From NCBI GenBank assembly GCA_019925095.2, contig CM034411.1, positions 6,549,501-6,613,500 on the forward strand: a DNA stretch of 64,000 bases. The letters are read 5' to 3'. Numbering within the stretch: position 1 is the stretch's first letter; each line of letters begins with the position of its first letter. A program made the translations under genes and the position numbers. This DNA is from Dendrolimus kikuchii. Lineage: Eukaryota; Arthropoda; Insecta; Lepidoptera; Lasiocampidae. This document shows, piece by piece, positions 10,348 to 20,770 of the stretch. The notes below the pieces were generated by a model. It was not told the origin of the DNA. It saw only the letters and a list, made by a program, of their open reading frames with translations, and did not search any database.

Positions 10348-11200
10348 AAAAGAAATAGGGTTGGTGTTTAGAGTTGTAATATATAAAGGTGTAAATCGGT
10401 GGCGCCTCTGTAGACGACATCGCCATGTGAATTTGTATTAAGTTACATAATATATGCGAGGAAAAGTGCGGCTACAGCGCCAGCGGTCTCGTTTACACAA
10501 GAGCTTATAGTCTCACTTCGACATATGTCTGTATGTAAGAGCCGACTATCCGAAGAACTACTAATTCCAGACATATGAAATTTGACACCTGTATAATTAT
10601 GCACACACCCTGTACAATATGTAAGTCTTGTGTGTCTACACAAAAAATGTAACATTGGAAAAAAGTGTTAAAAATACAAAAGTAGTAAATAAAATGGGTT
10701 TTGTATATTTTTATCATTTTTTTTATATATATTCAATTCTTTGTAAAACTATTAAAAATATAAAATATTGAGGAAATACGTCATAAAAATTACACTACAA
10801 ATTCCCAACTGTAATATACATTTTATTACTTGTAATAATTTCAACAGCTTACCGGAGCAAGGCCAAACAAGTAATATCAATTGATATTATCAATTAAACA
10901 AGTCAATTTATATTCTTCAAGCTATATCAAAAACGGCTCAGTAATTATGACAGCGTTTGTCTATCAGAGCGCGGAATGTCGTTGCGGTTTTTGTCCGCAT
11001 GCCTTTCAGTAAAGTAGGTTTTTGAATTAATATTTTTATAATAACAACTCGATATTTCGTTTCTTAAAGCTTAGCTGTTTAATTGAAAGGGCATTGAGTT
11101 AGGTTATTTTACAATAAATTCGGAAGCAATTTGCATAATAAAATTTTGCAATGAAATACGTTGCTATCTTCTTACTAATAAAATATTATAAAAATAATGT
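10348..11200. other. unassigned AT-rich DNA
   Basis: The two overlapping minus-strand frames at 10443-10717 have no motif. Nothing else was recognised. Confidence 0.45.
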
Positions 11201-11205
11201 ACCTA

Positions 11206-11520
11206 TTTTTATCCGTGCAGGAACGGAGAAAGAATACAATTTCCTGCGGCCAGGCGACCTGTCGTAAGAGGCGACTTAACAACCCGCTGCCAGGTGGTAG
11301 GACATTTCCCCGACTGGATGGCTACCACCCCTGGTCTAAAGTATGTCGCCATAACAACCTTGGGTTGTGTTTCGGCATTAGTGACCCGGTTCCAGTGTCC
11401 CTTAAGAGAGCAGCAGCGCATTTGTAGCAACTTTGCTGTTGCAAACATCCATAGCCGATGGTAACCGGTTTCCATCAAGTGGGCCGTCTGTCTGTCTGCT
11501 GATCTCCTGCAATAAAAAAA
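11206..11520 (+). mobile_element. R315 interspersed repeat, complete copy
   Basis: This unit is also exactly 315 bp between 5-bp duplications ACCTA (11201-11205, 11521-11525). It reads TTTTTATCCGTGCAGGAACG at the 5' end and 'ctcctgcaataaaaaaa' at the 3' end. Internal blocks match the copies at 9731 and 15699 throughout. The identical unit length and matching duplication size support one defined transposition unit. Confidence 0.88.
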
Positions 11521-11682
11521 ACCTAATAATTATTTAATAGATTATTTACTCTTATATCCATTAATCTACCAATATTACATTCTCGTTGTCACATGATTTT
11601 TATCCCTCCTCATGCTCTCTTTACATGTCCATACTTCATCACTATCTTATTTACTTCATCATGACCTTGAATTAGCAGACAG

Positions 11683-11765
11683 ACTGTAAGAGAGTAGTCT
11701 ACGCTGGTACGGCCACATTTTACGGAAACCAGCTACTTATGTGGGGGACAAATATCTAGCTGTGT
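11683..11765 (+). pseudogene. RTE-G LINE fragment
   Basis: It translates as ADRL, stop, ESSLRWYGHILRKPATYVGDKYLAV, aligned to the RTE-G copy at 7990-8400, including the shared TAA (11697-11699). It is truncated at both ends. Confidence 0.75.
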
Positions 11766-12224
11766 GCGCAGATCGCAGATAATAGTTTATACTATTATCG
11801 TCAGTTTCTTACATTCGGTTGTGTAGATGTTTGTCACATAACAATACATAAGCAAATTACATAGGCTTACCCAAATTTATGTCCAAACACTATGTCCGCC
11901 TTTAGCTTCAGAACCTGCATTATTAAGAATTTAGACAATTTATGTACATATTTGCTATCTAGTATGTTAAATTCCATCTGGTAGATTTCGGTGAAACACC
12001 TTACATGTTATACAACAAGCAGGTTGTTGAACTATAATATAAATATGTATTACGTAAAGAAATGGCGAACTTTCCCTTGAATTTCTTTCACAGTAGACTG
12101 TATTATCTGGTGCAGTTTTTGCTTATTCTTTAAATAATAGGCCATTGTTTTGAGATCTTGACACTGCATTGTTAATTAGATGGTAATTAAATGATCACGC
12201 TAGAAATGGCTATGATATCTTATA
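11766..12224. other. unassigned DNA
   Basis: No gene or shared repeat was recognised. Confidence 0.45.
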
Positions 12225-12477
12225 CTAATATATAAAGCTGAAGAGTTTGTTTGTTTGTTTGCTTGAACAGTCTAATCTCAGGAACTTCTACTGATCTGAT
12301 TTGAAAAATTCTTTCAGTGTTAGATAGCCCATTTATCGAGGAAGGCTATAGGCTATATATCATCTCGCTAAGACCAATAGAAGCGGAGCACCAATGAAAA
12401 ATATTTCAAAATCGGGGGGGGAACTTACTTTTTTTAAACTATTCCAAGCGGACGACGTCGCGGGAAGAAGCTAGTAA
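12225..12477 (+). mobile_element. Helitron-like non-autonomous element
   Basis: It starts near 'atataaagctgaagagtttg' and ends 'gcggacgacgtcgcggga', then 'agctagt': a GC-rich hairpin just before CTAG, as expected of Helitron 3' ends (CTRR). The copy at 24184-24490 is the same family in the opposite direction, sharing 'agatagcccatttatcgagg' and 'aggctataggctatat'. No Rep/helicase ORF is present. Confidence 0.6.
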
Positions 12478-12502
12478 ATGATATTATAGATATCCTGAAC
12501 AG

Positions 12503-12784
12503 ATAGATTTTTTATTGCAAAGCTGAGAAATAGGCAGACGACCCATCTAATGGAAAGTGGTTACAATCGCCTATAGATGCTCGCAATCCTAGGGACGAAG
12601 CCAGCCTTTAGGATAGGGTGGAAGATGTCGTCGAAGAAGGAACTATCACTAAAACCTCCCGTCTTGACAATGGCCATGAACGGTAAGATGCTTATCGTTT
12701 AGATAGTGGTCAAGAGATGGCGCTGCGCTGTGCTCCCGCACGCGAGTGTTATTGATAATGGTGTTGGGTCAACATTCCATTCTA
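12503..12784. repeat. R315-related second subfamily
   Basis: The head 'ttttattgcaaagctgagaa', then 'taggcagacgacccatctaa' and 'atggaaagtggttac' resemble the R315 terminus. The body then diverges ('gggacgaagccagccttta'). The same head and body join is seen at 27790-28140, so this is a distinct family sharing an end with R315. Confidence 0.5.
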
Positions 12785-13035
12785 TGCAGGAGGAGTAGGT
12801 TGCTTGCCAGGTAGGGCATTTACCCGTCTGGATGGCTACCACCTCTGGTCTAGAGTATGCCACCATAACAACCTTGAGTTGTGTTCCGACATTAGTGGCT
12901 AGGTTCCAATCTCCCTTATAAGAGCAGCAGCGCATTTGTAATGCCTTTGGTATTGCAAATGTCCTTAGGCGATGGCAACCGCTTTCCTTCTGCTGGGCTG
13001 TCAGCCTGTCTGCTGAACTCGTTTAATAAAAAAAG
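12785..13035 (+). mobile_element. R315 copy with internal deletion
   Basis: It begins 'gcaggaggagtaggttgctt' and joins directly to 'gccaggtagggcattt', skipping roughly 50 bp present in full copies. The remainder runs to 'ctgctgaactcgtttaataa'. Confidence 0.75.
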
Positions 13036-13343
13036 GGGGATCTATGAGCCGTTGCCGTCAGGATCATCGAATGTGTCATTGGTTCCCGAGGTCCTGACAT
13101 ACAGCGTCGAAATGGATGAAAGTGGTTTAGTTGGTAGGTCCGAGCATGCCATCAGGAGACCAACACTATCCTGCTATTGTCCCCAAGCGGTAGGGTGTCC
13201 ATGATAGATACACCTCATAAAAAAGATGCATGGAATAGGAGAGGTGGAATAGAGGAATTAAACAGGAGGAATTACAGAATTCTTATAATGACGTCGGTCT
13301 GTATGTCATGTGATTTCGGGCATAATAAATTTATCATATCCTT
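13036..13343. other. unassigned DNA
   Basis: The tail of an 87-codon frame (12941-13204) starting in R315 crosses this stretch. It has no recognisable motif. Confidence 0.45.
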
Positions 13344-13636
13344 GTGGTAGTGTAATGGCTAGCGCACGAGTCTCGTGCGCAAAGGGTGCGGGTTCGAATA
13401 TTAGCCAGAACGCATGCACCACTTCGGCAGTTTCCTGACCTAATAAGCATAGTGTTACAATTACCCCGTGCTAACAATGGTGAAGGACAACATCGTGTTG
13501 CAACCTGCACATCGAGAGAACCGATGTGTTAAACCTACCAAGCTGCCTTGGACAAGCGTGGCGGGTATATTGTCCGTTCCTCAATAGTGGGAGGCCCGAG
13601 CCCAGCAGTGGGACCTTTATGTGCTGTTATTATTAT
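13344..13636 (+). mobile_element. SINE-A, near full length
   Basis: The tRNA-like head has an A-box-like stretch (GTGGTAGTGTAATGGCTAGC) and the B-box GGTTCGAATAT. The SINE-A body follows ('acaattaccccgtgctaaca', 'ttggacaagcgtggcgggta', 'gcccagcagtgggacctttat') and then an (ATT)n tail. It is a non-autonomous retrotransposon transcribed by RNA polymerase III through its internal promoter. It is not a functional tRNA gene. Confidence 0.85.
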
Positions 13637-14446
13637 ATATAAATTCATTAAATTAATAAAATTTCCAAAACTCAATTTGGAGACCTCGCTGAAGAAATAG
13701 GTTAAAAGTAAAGATATTTAAAACTATGAAGTGAATTCTGAAAAAAATCAATAAATTGATTTATATAGCTCAAAAACCATTGTACAATAAAATCACCCAT
13801 ATAAACCAGCAGATAAATACACATACATAAATGTAGTGTTCTTGTATGTAAGACAAATAATAGCAAATGTTAACCTCCCGTATCTAAACTTAAAGCTCAA
13901 CGTATAGGAATAAAATTTTAATTTTAAACGGCATAGGAAAATAGACTGTATGTGTTAAGAATAAGGTAGGAAGCTTATTAAGATTGTCACAACATGGTGT
14001 CCACTTGGCCGGTGTCCGGTTGTGCCTACTTTCGATTGACAAATCAAGGTCAGACAGTAGAAATTCACGCGCTTTAATGGCTTTGACACATGTATGGGAT
14101 ATACTTGACGTGTAATTTGCTCTTGTGCGTAAAATACTATTTTTATTGTTTGTGAGCAAGCAGAATGAAATACGGTCTACTTGATAGTAAGTGGTTTCCG
14201 CATGTCATCTAAAACCCTAAGGGAGTTGATGACTTTTCTAAAGCGTCGGGACTTTATTTATTTATGGAAAACTTACAGGTAACACTTATACATGTGAATA
14301 ATCATTTAAAATTGTTATCAGACAATCAATTACAGATTTATTGCAAATACTATTTTGATTAAGTAACACGCAGGTATATAGTATACTATAGAACTAGTTG
14401 TGGCGCCCTTACTGGCCACTATATTTTTTGTGTTTAGTGTGGCAAC
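13637..14446. other. unassigned AT-rich DNA
   Basis: The 89-codon minus frame at 13890-14159 has no recognisable motif. Nothing else was identified. Confidence 0.45.
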
Positions 14447-14459
14447 ACTAGTTTTAAAG

Positions 14460-14880
14460 TTTTTTTTTTTTTTGTTTTGTTGTTGTTTTGAGGCGAGGGA
14501 AAATGCTTAACCGATTTACGCACAAACTGGGTCGTTGCTAGGGGAACGACACGCGTCGGTCGGGGGCGATAACACTGCAGCAATAGTATCTTGCTATCTC
14601 TTGGCAGTGCTCCGTCCGCGATCGACGTCGCAGAATAGTATGGAAGACTCCGAGCGTTGCTACACGAGCGAGCAACCCCAATACCCACTAAAAACCCCTC
14701 CTCCCTGTCGACCCTGCGCTTTTGTTTGTGTTGGAAAGGCTGAGATTTAGAACATAGTTACGCCCAGTCGATCCAGCGCAATAAAGTGCCTGGAGTGTGC
14801 CCTGGGAGAACACACCCCACTTCGTTGTGCGGGGGTAGAAGGTCCTTTGCTCTCCTAGCAAGCTAAAGGCCCCCCGCGGT
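14460..14880 (-). mobile_element. GC-rich retro-insertion with poly(A) tail
   Basis: This 421-bp segment is visibly more GC-rich than its surroundings. On the minus strand it ends with 'cctcgcctcaaaacaacaac' and a long A-run (the T-run at 14461-14473). It is flanked by 13-bp near-perfect duplications (ACTAGTTTTAAAG at 14447-14459, ACTAGTTTTTAAG at 14881-14893). This structure indicates LINE-mediated insertion of a 5'-truncated LINE or other transcript. Short frames on both strands have no motif I recognise. An R1-type LINE 3' end is possible from the 'ttttagtgggtattggggtt' stretch, but that is weak. Confidence 0.7.
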
Positions 14881-14893
14881 ACTAGTTTTTAAG

Positions 14894-15694
14894 ATTTGCA
14901 TTATCTATGACCAATGTTTCCTCTCTCGATTATTACTTCACATTAGATTATAATGTCATATTTTGTTACGCGCTCTAAAAACTCAATATATAGATGTTTC
15001 AATATTTAAACAGTGGTGTTACTTAGTTTCCTACTCCTGTAGATGCGAGCGAACATTATAAAAAGGGACGCGTCTTCACCTAAAAGAGGTGCACGCATTG
15101 CACCCTAAATAGTTATTAAAAATGCATGGCTTAGACACAATTGGCTCCCGAAATACTGATAACAAATAGATCAACATTATGCTGCTTATTTATATTATTT
15201 GAATAGTTCCTTAAGCGATTACAATACCCAATTTGTGGAAAGCATGTTTCAACGCGTTGTGGAAGTCAGAAATATTATGATGATACTGCTAATACTTGAA
15301 TACTAAGTTAAGATTCCCGATGTATGTAGGTATTTGTGGAGACACGTCATCTAACGAGTAATATGCTCCTTGCATGCACTAGGAAAAGGCATTTTGCCTA
15401 TAGTTGATAGAACTAAAAGGTATACATAGTTATTGGTTAACAAAATATTTATACTGTTTATTCTATGTACGTATATATTATAATTTACAAATGAAGTAGT
15501 TTTTAAGTTAAACTCATTAAAATATTCGGGTCGTCTTAGTATTACGCCAAAAAGAAGGTTTGCACTGAAAATCAGCATTGTATCGGATATTATGCCGGCA
15601 CAGCAATAAGCTGAGTGCAAACCTTGTTTGCGGAAAATGCGGCGTACAAATTCTCAAAATATGTTTTTATTTTTAAGATACATGTTAGCAATGT
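14894..15694. other. unassigned DNA
   Basis: No gene or shared repeat was recognised. The 89-codon minus frame at 15351-15620 lacks motifs. Confidence 0.45.
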
Positions 15695-15698
15695 ACGT

Positions 15699-16012
15699 TT
15701 ATCCGTGCAGGAACGGAGAAAGAATACAATTTCCTGCGGCCTGGTGGCCTGTCGTAAGAGGCGACTATACAACCCACAGCCAGGTGGTAGGGTATTTGCT
15801 CGACTGAATGGCGACCACCCCTGGTCTAGAGTATGCCGCCATAACAACCTTGTGTTGTTTTCCGGCATTAGTGACCAGGTTCCAGTCTCCTTTAAGAGAG
15901 CAGAAGCGCATTTGTAGCACCTTTGATGTAGCAAATGTCCATAGGCGATGGTAACCGCTTTCCATCAAGTGGGCCGTTTGCCTGTCTGCTGAACTCCTGC
16001 AATAAAAAAAAA
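15699..16012 (+). mobile_element. R315 interspersed repeat, complete copy
   Basis: This 314-bp unit lies between ACGT (15695-15698) and ACGT (16013-16016). It shares both ends and all internal blocks with the complete copies at 9731 and 11206. Open frames of 100-114 codons on both strands reflect a stop-poor repeat. Confidence 0.85.
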
Positions 16013-16379
16013 ACGTCGCTATTTCTTCAAATAATTTTTTTCTTTCTTTCTTTCATTGGCTAATTGATACGTGTAGACTTGGCTGGAATGATAAAGTCGG
16101 TTTTACTTAGTACATCTGGACAATCTACATCAGAAAGAGTAATCTCTTTATTTCCGGATAAAACTTACGCAGCTTAAGCGTCTTGCATCAATAATAAATA
16201 TTCATATCCCAAACGCACTCTGCGGAGAAATTCACGCAATGCAGCAGTTATTGCGATACTCTAGTCCAGTTTCACAAAACGTTTAAAATTATTGCATAAC
16301 TGTGGCATGCAATATGCATAGCCTGTCGATGTTATAATATACTTAATTATAAATATAGCAAATTGTAAACAAGATCTAA
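16013..16379. other. unassigned DNA
   Basis: No gene or shared repeat was recognised. Confidence 0.4.
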
Positions 16380-16920
16380 TACCCTCTAACATGATCTTTT
16401 AGGGTTCAAAAATCCAACCCTTGTTTTTGTTATAACCGTCCGTGTGTCTTTGTATGTCGCAGTAATTTTTTTTTCGAAAACTACTAGGTCTATAATAATA
16501 ATAATAACAGCCCATAAATGTCCCACTGTTGGGCTCGGGCCTTCCATTATAGGGGGGAATGGACAGTATACCCGCCACGCTTGTCAAACGGCGGCTTGGC
16601 AGGTTTGATATATCGGTTATCTCGATGTGCAGGTTTGTATCACGATGTTTTCCTTCACTGTTGTTAGCACGAGGTAATTGTAGCAATATGCACATAAAGT
16701 TAGAAAACTGAAAAATGGTGCATACGTTCCGACCAGGATTGAACCCACGCCCTTTGAGTTAAGGACGCGTGCGCTACCTATTACGCTACCACGACTTTAT
16801 TATTACTACTACTTTACTATACTAGGTCTGCATGAATTAAATTTGGCAGAAAGCTGTGTTTATTTAGCACTACAAAATTATGTAGTGAAATCGCAAAAAA
16901 TAAAGACTAAATGTGGCCAG
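16380..16920. repeat. unclassified repeat split by SINE-A
   Basis: The flanks of the SINE-A insertion join to 'tttcgaaaactactaggtct' plus 'gcatgaattaaatttggca'. This resembles the 'effect of drug-like' wording seen in many insect Helitron or RTE repeats (compare 37500-37560), but I cannot define its ends. Confidence 0.35.
16492..16819 (-). mobile_element. SINE-A with 10-bp target duplication
   Basis: Minus-strand SINE-A: the head 'gtcgtggtagcgtaat' and a B-box-like GGGTTCAATCC lie at the right, and the (ATA)n tail at the left. Perfect 10-bp duplications TACTAGGTCT (16482-16491, 16820-16829) flank it. About 20 bp of T/A/C-rich sequence extends beyond the usual 5' start. Confidence 0.85.
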
Positions 16921-17084
16921 CATACTCCTAAGTATTGAAAAAACTTCACAGTGTACTGCATAGCCATGTGGAGTATTGTTAATTAGGTGTTAGTTAATAA
17001 ACAAAACGATATTCCACAATGAGTTTCTAGTGAAGTCAATAGTTGGTAAAATTTTAACTCCCAAAGACAAAGTCGTTTCTCCTT

Positions 17085-17205
17085 CAAGGCCGGCAGCAGA
17101 TTGGCAGCACCGGTGGTATTGCTAATGTCCTTAGGCAACGGTAACCAGTTTCCATCACAGTTGGGCCGTAAGCCTGTCTGAAGTGCTTCAGCAATAAAAA
17201 TAAAA
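17085..17205 (+). mobile_element. R315 3' fragment
   Basis: It holds the terminal third of R315 ('aatgtccttaggcaacggta', 'gtttccatcacagttgggcc', 'cagcaataaaaataaaaa'). Confidence 0.65.
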
Positions 17206-17472
17206 AAGACGGAAAATTGTGCCCCCCCTTTAATATTTGAAATACTGAAATAATGTGGTACAACTGGCTTCATTTCATTTACTCAATTTTTTTGTTAACT
17301 TGAACAACATACGCAATTTAAGGGCTGAATTAGGAGTGTGGAGTGACAGCATATGTAGCGCGAACTCGAGGTTTTATCCACTAGTAGACAACAAATGGCC
17401 GATAACAGTTAAGACTTTCTACTAGTTATTTATTCATTTTAAATATATATATATAGATAGATAATTATTACT
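17206..17472. other. unassigned DNA
   Basis: Nothing was recognised beyond the left copy of the RTE-T target duplication (taattattact, 17462-17472). Confidence 0.5.
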
Positions 17473-18651
17473 ATACTTTTGTGTTTTGTTTTTTGGTTTT
17501 GTGGATCTAGAGAAAGCATTTGACAGGGTTGTGCGGAAGGAGCTCTGGGACATATTGCCCGGATATGGGATTAATGGCCAATTGATGCGTGCTGTGCAGT
17601 CCACTTACGAGGACTGTATGGCATGCGTGCGAGTGGATGGCAGCCTGTCGCCCTGGTTTGACGTCAATATTGGCGTCAGGCAGGGCTGCGTGCTGTCGGC
17701 TTTGCTGTTCATCCTATACCTGGACGATTGTCTCCAGAGAATAAGATTGATGGATGTTGGGGTGCGAATGAGTGATCTAGTTGTAAGCACCTTGCTTTAT
17801 GCGGATGATGCCGTGCTTTTAGCCGAATCGCCATCAGAACTGCAAACACTAGTCACAATTATGAAAGATGACTGTCAGGCGAGAGGCTTACATTTGAATG
17901 CGAAGAAAACAAAGGTTATGGTGTTTGAAAGAGAAGAAACCAGAACGAATGCAAGGATAATGTTCGATGATGTTATGCTGGAGCAAGTGAATGAGTTTGT
18001 ATATCTTGGATGTGCTTTTAGCAGGGATGGAAGGTACACCGCTGATATAGAAAGAAGAGTAAATTTGGGGAATAGTTTGAATGGAGCGTTATGTAAACTT
18101 CTAGGCGCTAAGAACCTCAGCCAGAAGGCCCAGCTCGCCATACACAACGCGGTGCTGGTACCTACGCTCACGTATGGAAGCGAGAGTTGGGTATGGAAGA
18201 GAGAGCATGAAAGTAGAGTAAACACGGTTGAGATGCGAGCACTGCGCAAAATCTGCGGAGTGACGCTCGCGGACCGCGTTCGTAATACCGAAGTAAGAAA
18301 GAGAGTTGGTCTGAAAGAGAGTGTCGGGGTGAAGGTAAGGAAAGGAATGCTCCGGTGGTTCGGGCATGTGGAAAGAATGCATGATGAAAGAATGACTAAA
18401 CAGATATACAATGCAAAAGTGGATGGATGCAGAAGTCGTGGAAGGCCAAGACACACCTTCCATGATCAAATTGATCGTGTACTAGCGGAGGGTGATGTCA
18501 GGAGCCTTAAGAACAGACGAGTGTGCATGACAAGAATTATGAATATCAAAGAAGCAAGTGAGGTGTGTAAGAATGGGCCTAAATGGCGCTCTGTTGTTCG
18601 TGCCTACCCCGCAAGGGAACTGGCGTGAAGTTATGTATGTATGTATGTATG
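17473..18651 (+). mobile_element. RTE-T LINE, 5'-truncated, 11-bp TSD
   Basis: The insertion lies between perfect 11-bp copies of TAATTATTACT (17462-17472 and 18652-18662). It contains the end of the reverse-transcriptase ORF and finishes with 'gaagttatgtatgtatgtat', a (TATG)n tail of the kind RTE-group LINEs carry. The 5' half, including the endonuclease, was lost at insertion. The perfect duplication and open frame suggest a young insertion. Confidence 0.92.
17486..18628 (+). CDS. LINE reverse transcriptase, C-terminal 380 codons
   Basis: This is the C-terminal part of a non-LTR retrotransposon polyprotein, which would copy LINE RNA into DNA at the target site. Visible reverse-transcriptase motifs are DLEKAFDRV (residues 7-15), GVRQGCVLSALLF (63-75) and the catalytic YADD (105-108). 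The thumb follows with FVYLGCAFSRDGRYTADI, then LTYGSESWVWKREHE, LRWFGHVERM (289-298), RSRGRPRHTFHDQI (316-329) and the end RSVVRAYPARELA. The frame is intact to the stop. There is no true start: it opens at TTG in sequence close to the truncation point, and the fingers and APE-type endonuclease are absent, so the product would be inactive. RTE or Proto2-type clade is inferred from motifs and tail. Confidence 0.9.
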   Translation: MFFGFVDLEKAFDRVVRKELWDILPGYGINGQLMRAVQSTYEDCMACVRVDGSLSPWFDVNIGVRQGCVLSALLFILYLDDCLQRIRLMDVGVRMSDLVVSTLLYADDAVLLAESPSELQTLVTIMKDDCQARGLHLNAKKTKVMVFEREETRTNARIMFDDVMLEQVNEFVYLGCAFSRDGRYTADIERRVNLGNSLNGALCKLLGAKNLSQKAQLAIHNAVLVPTLTYGSESWVWKREHESRVNTVEMRALRKICGVTLADRVRNTEVRKRVGLKESVGVKVRKGMLRWFGHVERMHDERMTKQIYNAKVDGCRSRGRPRHTFHDQIDRVLAEGDVRSLKNRRVCMTRIMNIKEASEVCKNGPKWRSVVRAYPARELA

Positions 18652-18739
18652 TAATTATTACTCAACAAATTAAACAATCGTCTGTATAAAACTTATAAAA
18701 AAAGAACTTGCGATATAAATAGAATAAGAAATATAAAGA

Positions 18740-18990
18740 AAAACAATTTTAGCTAGACGTGTTGCTGGGGAGTTTCTTCCCGCTTCTTCTCCTTTACAGC
18801 AGTAACACGTTGCAAAGCGGTGTACATAGAATAGCAAGTAAAATTAAACTTTAACTTATATGTATGACCTTCAAAAAGTGTTCTCCGGTGGAACTTATTA
18901 TGAATAAAAACTTTTGAATTTGAATCACAAAAATTCACGCTTAAAATACTAAAAACAATAGGCAGCATAAATAAATCTCTTCCTAGCAAC
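18740..18990 (-). repeat. Rep-F dispersed repeat
   Basis: On the minus strand it reads 'ttcaaattcaaaagttttta', 'gaacactttttgaaggtcat', 'ttctatgtacaccgctt', 'ctccccagcaacacgtctag'. Copies in the same order occur at 41525-41640, 60125-60320 and 63035-63220, with a fragment at 59886-59915. The 78-codon frame in it is not a gene. Possibly a LINE 3' end; class uncertain. Confidence 0.65.
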
Positions 18991-19117
18991 CTTACTTAAT
19001 AATAAATTTAACTAATCTAAATAAGTGGTGTATACATACTTAAAGCACTTTATAAAGTAAATACGGACATATACACTTATAAATTATATTTTAATTATTT
19101 AATTGTATATCAATTAG

Positions 19118-19270
19118 GCTAAGAGGAAGAGAGGGAGACCAAATAAACGATGGTAAGACATATTCAAGGAAAGATGCGGCCCACTTTGGACAAGACTAGC
19201 AAGAAATCAGGGATGAATGGAGAAAGTTGGGGGGGACCTACGCCGCCGAGGCGACTTCCATAGATAAATA
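19118..19270 (+). pseudogene. RTE-like LINE C-terminal relic
   Basis: Across frameshifts it translates to KRGRPNKRW, then DIFKE, then RDEWRKLGG and a YAAEATS-like end. This is the usual terminal motif series of RTE-like LINE proteins. The AT-rich sequence to about 19430, ending 'aataaaggcttttttatttt', may be its 3' UTR. Confidence 0.6.
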
Positions 19271-20593
19271 ACAATGTATTAATTTTTTTAGAAAAAGGAC
19301 ATAGATAGATTTTATAAATTTGATATACTTTTTAAATTTATGTAACAATTTTTGAATTTAATTATGTATCAAGATGTGACCTAAATTTTGTAATATGACT
19401 GTAGAATAAAGGCTTTTTTATTTTTGTTTTGTTAATTTTATTATATCAATTAGGCATGATTATTTAAGGAACAATAATGTTTTCTGAATAAATTCTTAAA
19501 TTAAAGTAATCTTTTGGTATCTCTCATAATAAGAGGCAGCGCATTCTAAAGTTTGACGACCTGCACAATATATGTGTATAGCTTATCATTATGTTAAAGT
19601 TAATAACAAGTATCAATCATTTGAAGTAAGCATGAATGACCCCGATGGATCAGCGGTTAATAAACAGTAATAACGTAAGTGGGTCAACGGTTTGCTTTCC
19701 TCGTAAATGGTGCGTGTTCGGTTCCGTTTGCCAATACTGTATTGACGGGCGTAATGTTTGTTTTTATTATTATTCATTACTGACAAGTTGGTTCAAAATT
19801 GAAATTATTTGAATATTCTTTACTGCGAATATGGCTAAAACACAGACGAACTAACTGCTTCGTGTCGATATTCTGCGAAAACGTGGTATCACACAGATCG
19901 AGCCGGCCCTAAGAGCTGTAATCGAGATAATAATACCCGCATGTGTCTCTAGGACGTTGTAAATTGAAGGTAGATTAATTTTAAATAGCAAATTGAACTA
20001 CTTGTAAAATGAATAAGATGTGAATATCAGGACTAAGATAATTAACATTGGATTATAGTCTATAGGTAATATTAGTTCAGTGGTATGTCAAATGAATGAC
20101 ATTCCTTTGCTGCAGATAAAATGTTAGTGACGTAAGCGCAGATTATATGCACCGACGCGACGTACTCCGCAGTATTGCCAGATGCAATGTAATTACTGTA
20201 TATCTGCCGTATTTTAATAAATACAGTGTACAGAGACACTAAGTATATTTTTAATAAAAAATACAGGGTAAAGAGACATTATATTCCTTTCAGCTAATAA
20301 TATACTGTACACAGATACGCAAAAAGATAAGCAAAAAACCCTGAAATTGTACTAAAATACACACTACTATAAAACAATTTGGAAGTCTTGTATGCACTTG
20401 GTCAATACAAAAGCGTGTAGGCCATTACTCATGTCAAAAACGTAAATATTACGCACTAAACCTAATTTAGCGTGCGATAATATAGGTTTGATGTTCTTAA
20501 AATTGTATCTAAATAACATTGTCATCGTACAAAGAAGAATAAAGGTAAAATCGGATTTAGTGATAGTGAAAAATTTATTATCAATTATGTAAT
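19271..20593. other. mostly unassigned AT-rich DNA
   Basis: A segment at 19845-19905 ('aactgcttcgtgtcgatatt') is similar to 28195-28260, so a diverged unclassified repeat is present. A possible tRNA-like stretch near 19640-19740 is too degraded to call. Confidence 0.4.
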
Positions 20594-20596
20594 TTA

Positions 20597-20767
20597 GGCC
20601 CGATTTTTTAATCATTAGATAAAAGTTATGCATTGAATACATTAACCTGACTAAATTTACAAGTGTAACAATTCAACTGCTTTATTTGCGAAACGGTAAT
20701 GTTTAATTTGTTCATAAAATATTTTATCCTATAAATAACTTTTATCTGGTGATTGAAAAAACGGCCC
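20597..20767. mobile_element. Harbinger-like MITE, intact
   Basis: This 171-bp element has left end GGCCCGATTTTTTAATCA and right end, reverse-complemented, GGGCCGTTTTTTCAATCA. Subterminal 'agataaaagtta' sits on both sides. TTA flanks it (20594-20596, 20768-20770). It has no ORF. Relatives are 9565-10347 (split) and one end at 47838-47905. PIF/Harbinger is inferred from the TTA duplication. Confidence 0.75.
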
Positions 20768-20770
20768 TTA

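Noticed and set aside
13344..13415. tRNA gene
   Set aside because: A- and B-box-like elements are present, but the cloverleaf is not supported and the sequence continues into a SINE body with an (ATT)n tail repeated elsewhere.
14535..14750. possible CpG-rich promoter with a short gene
   Set aside because: The segment is bounded by a poly(A) tail and target duplications, so it is better explained as a retro-insertion.
17875..18456. 193-codon minus-strand ORF
   Set aside because: It is the antisense shadow of the RTE-T reverse-transcriptase frame.
19640..19745. tRNA-derived SINE head
   Set aside because: Only a loose B-box-like stretch is visible and no body is shared with SINE-A or SINE-B.
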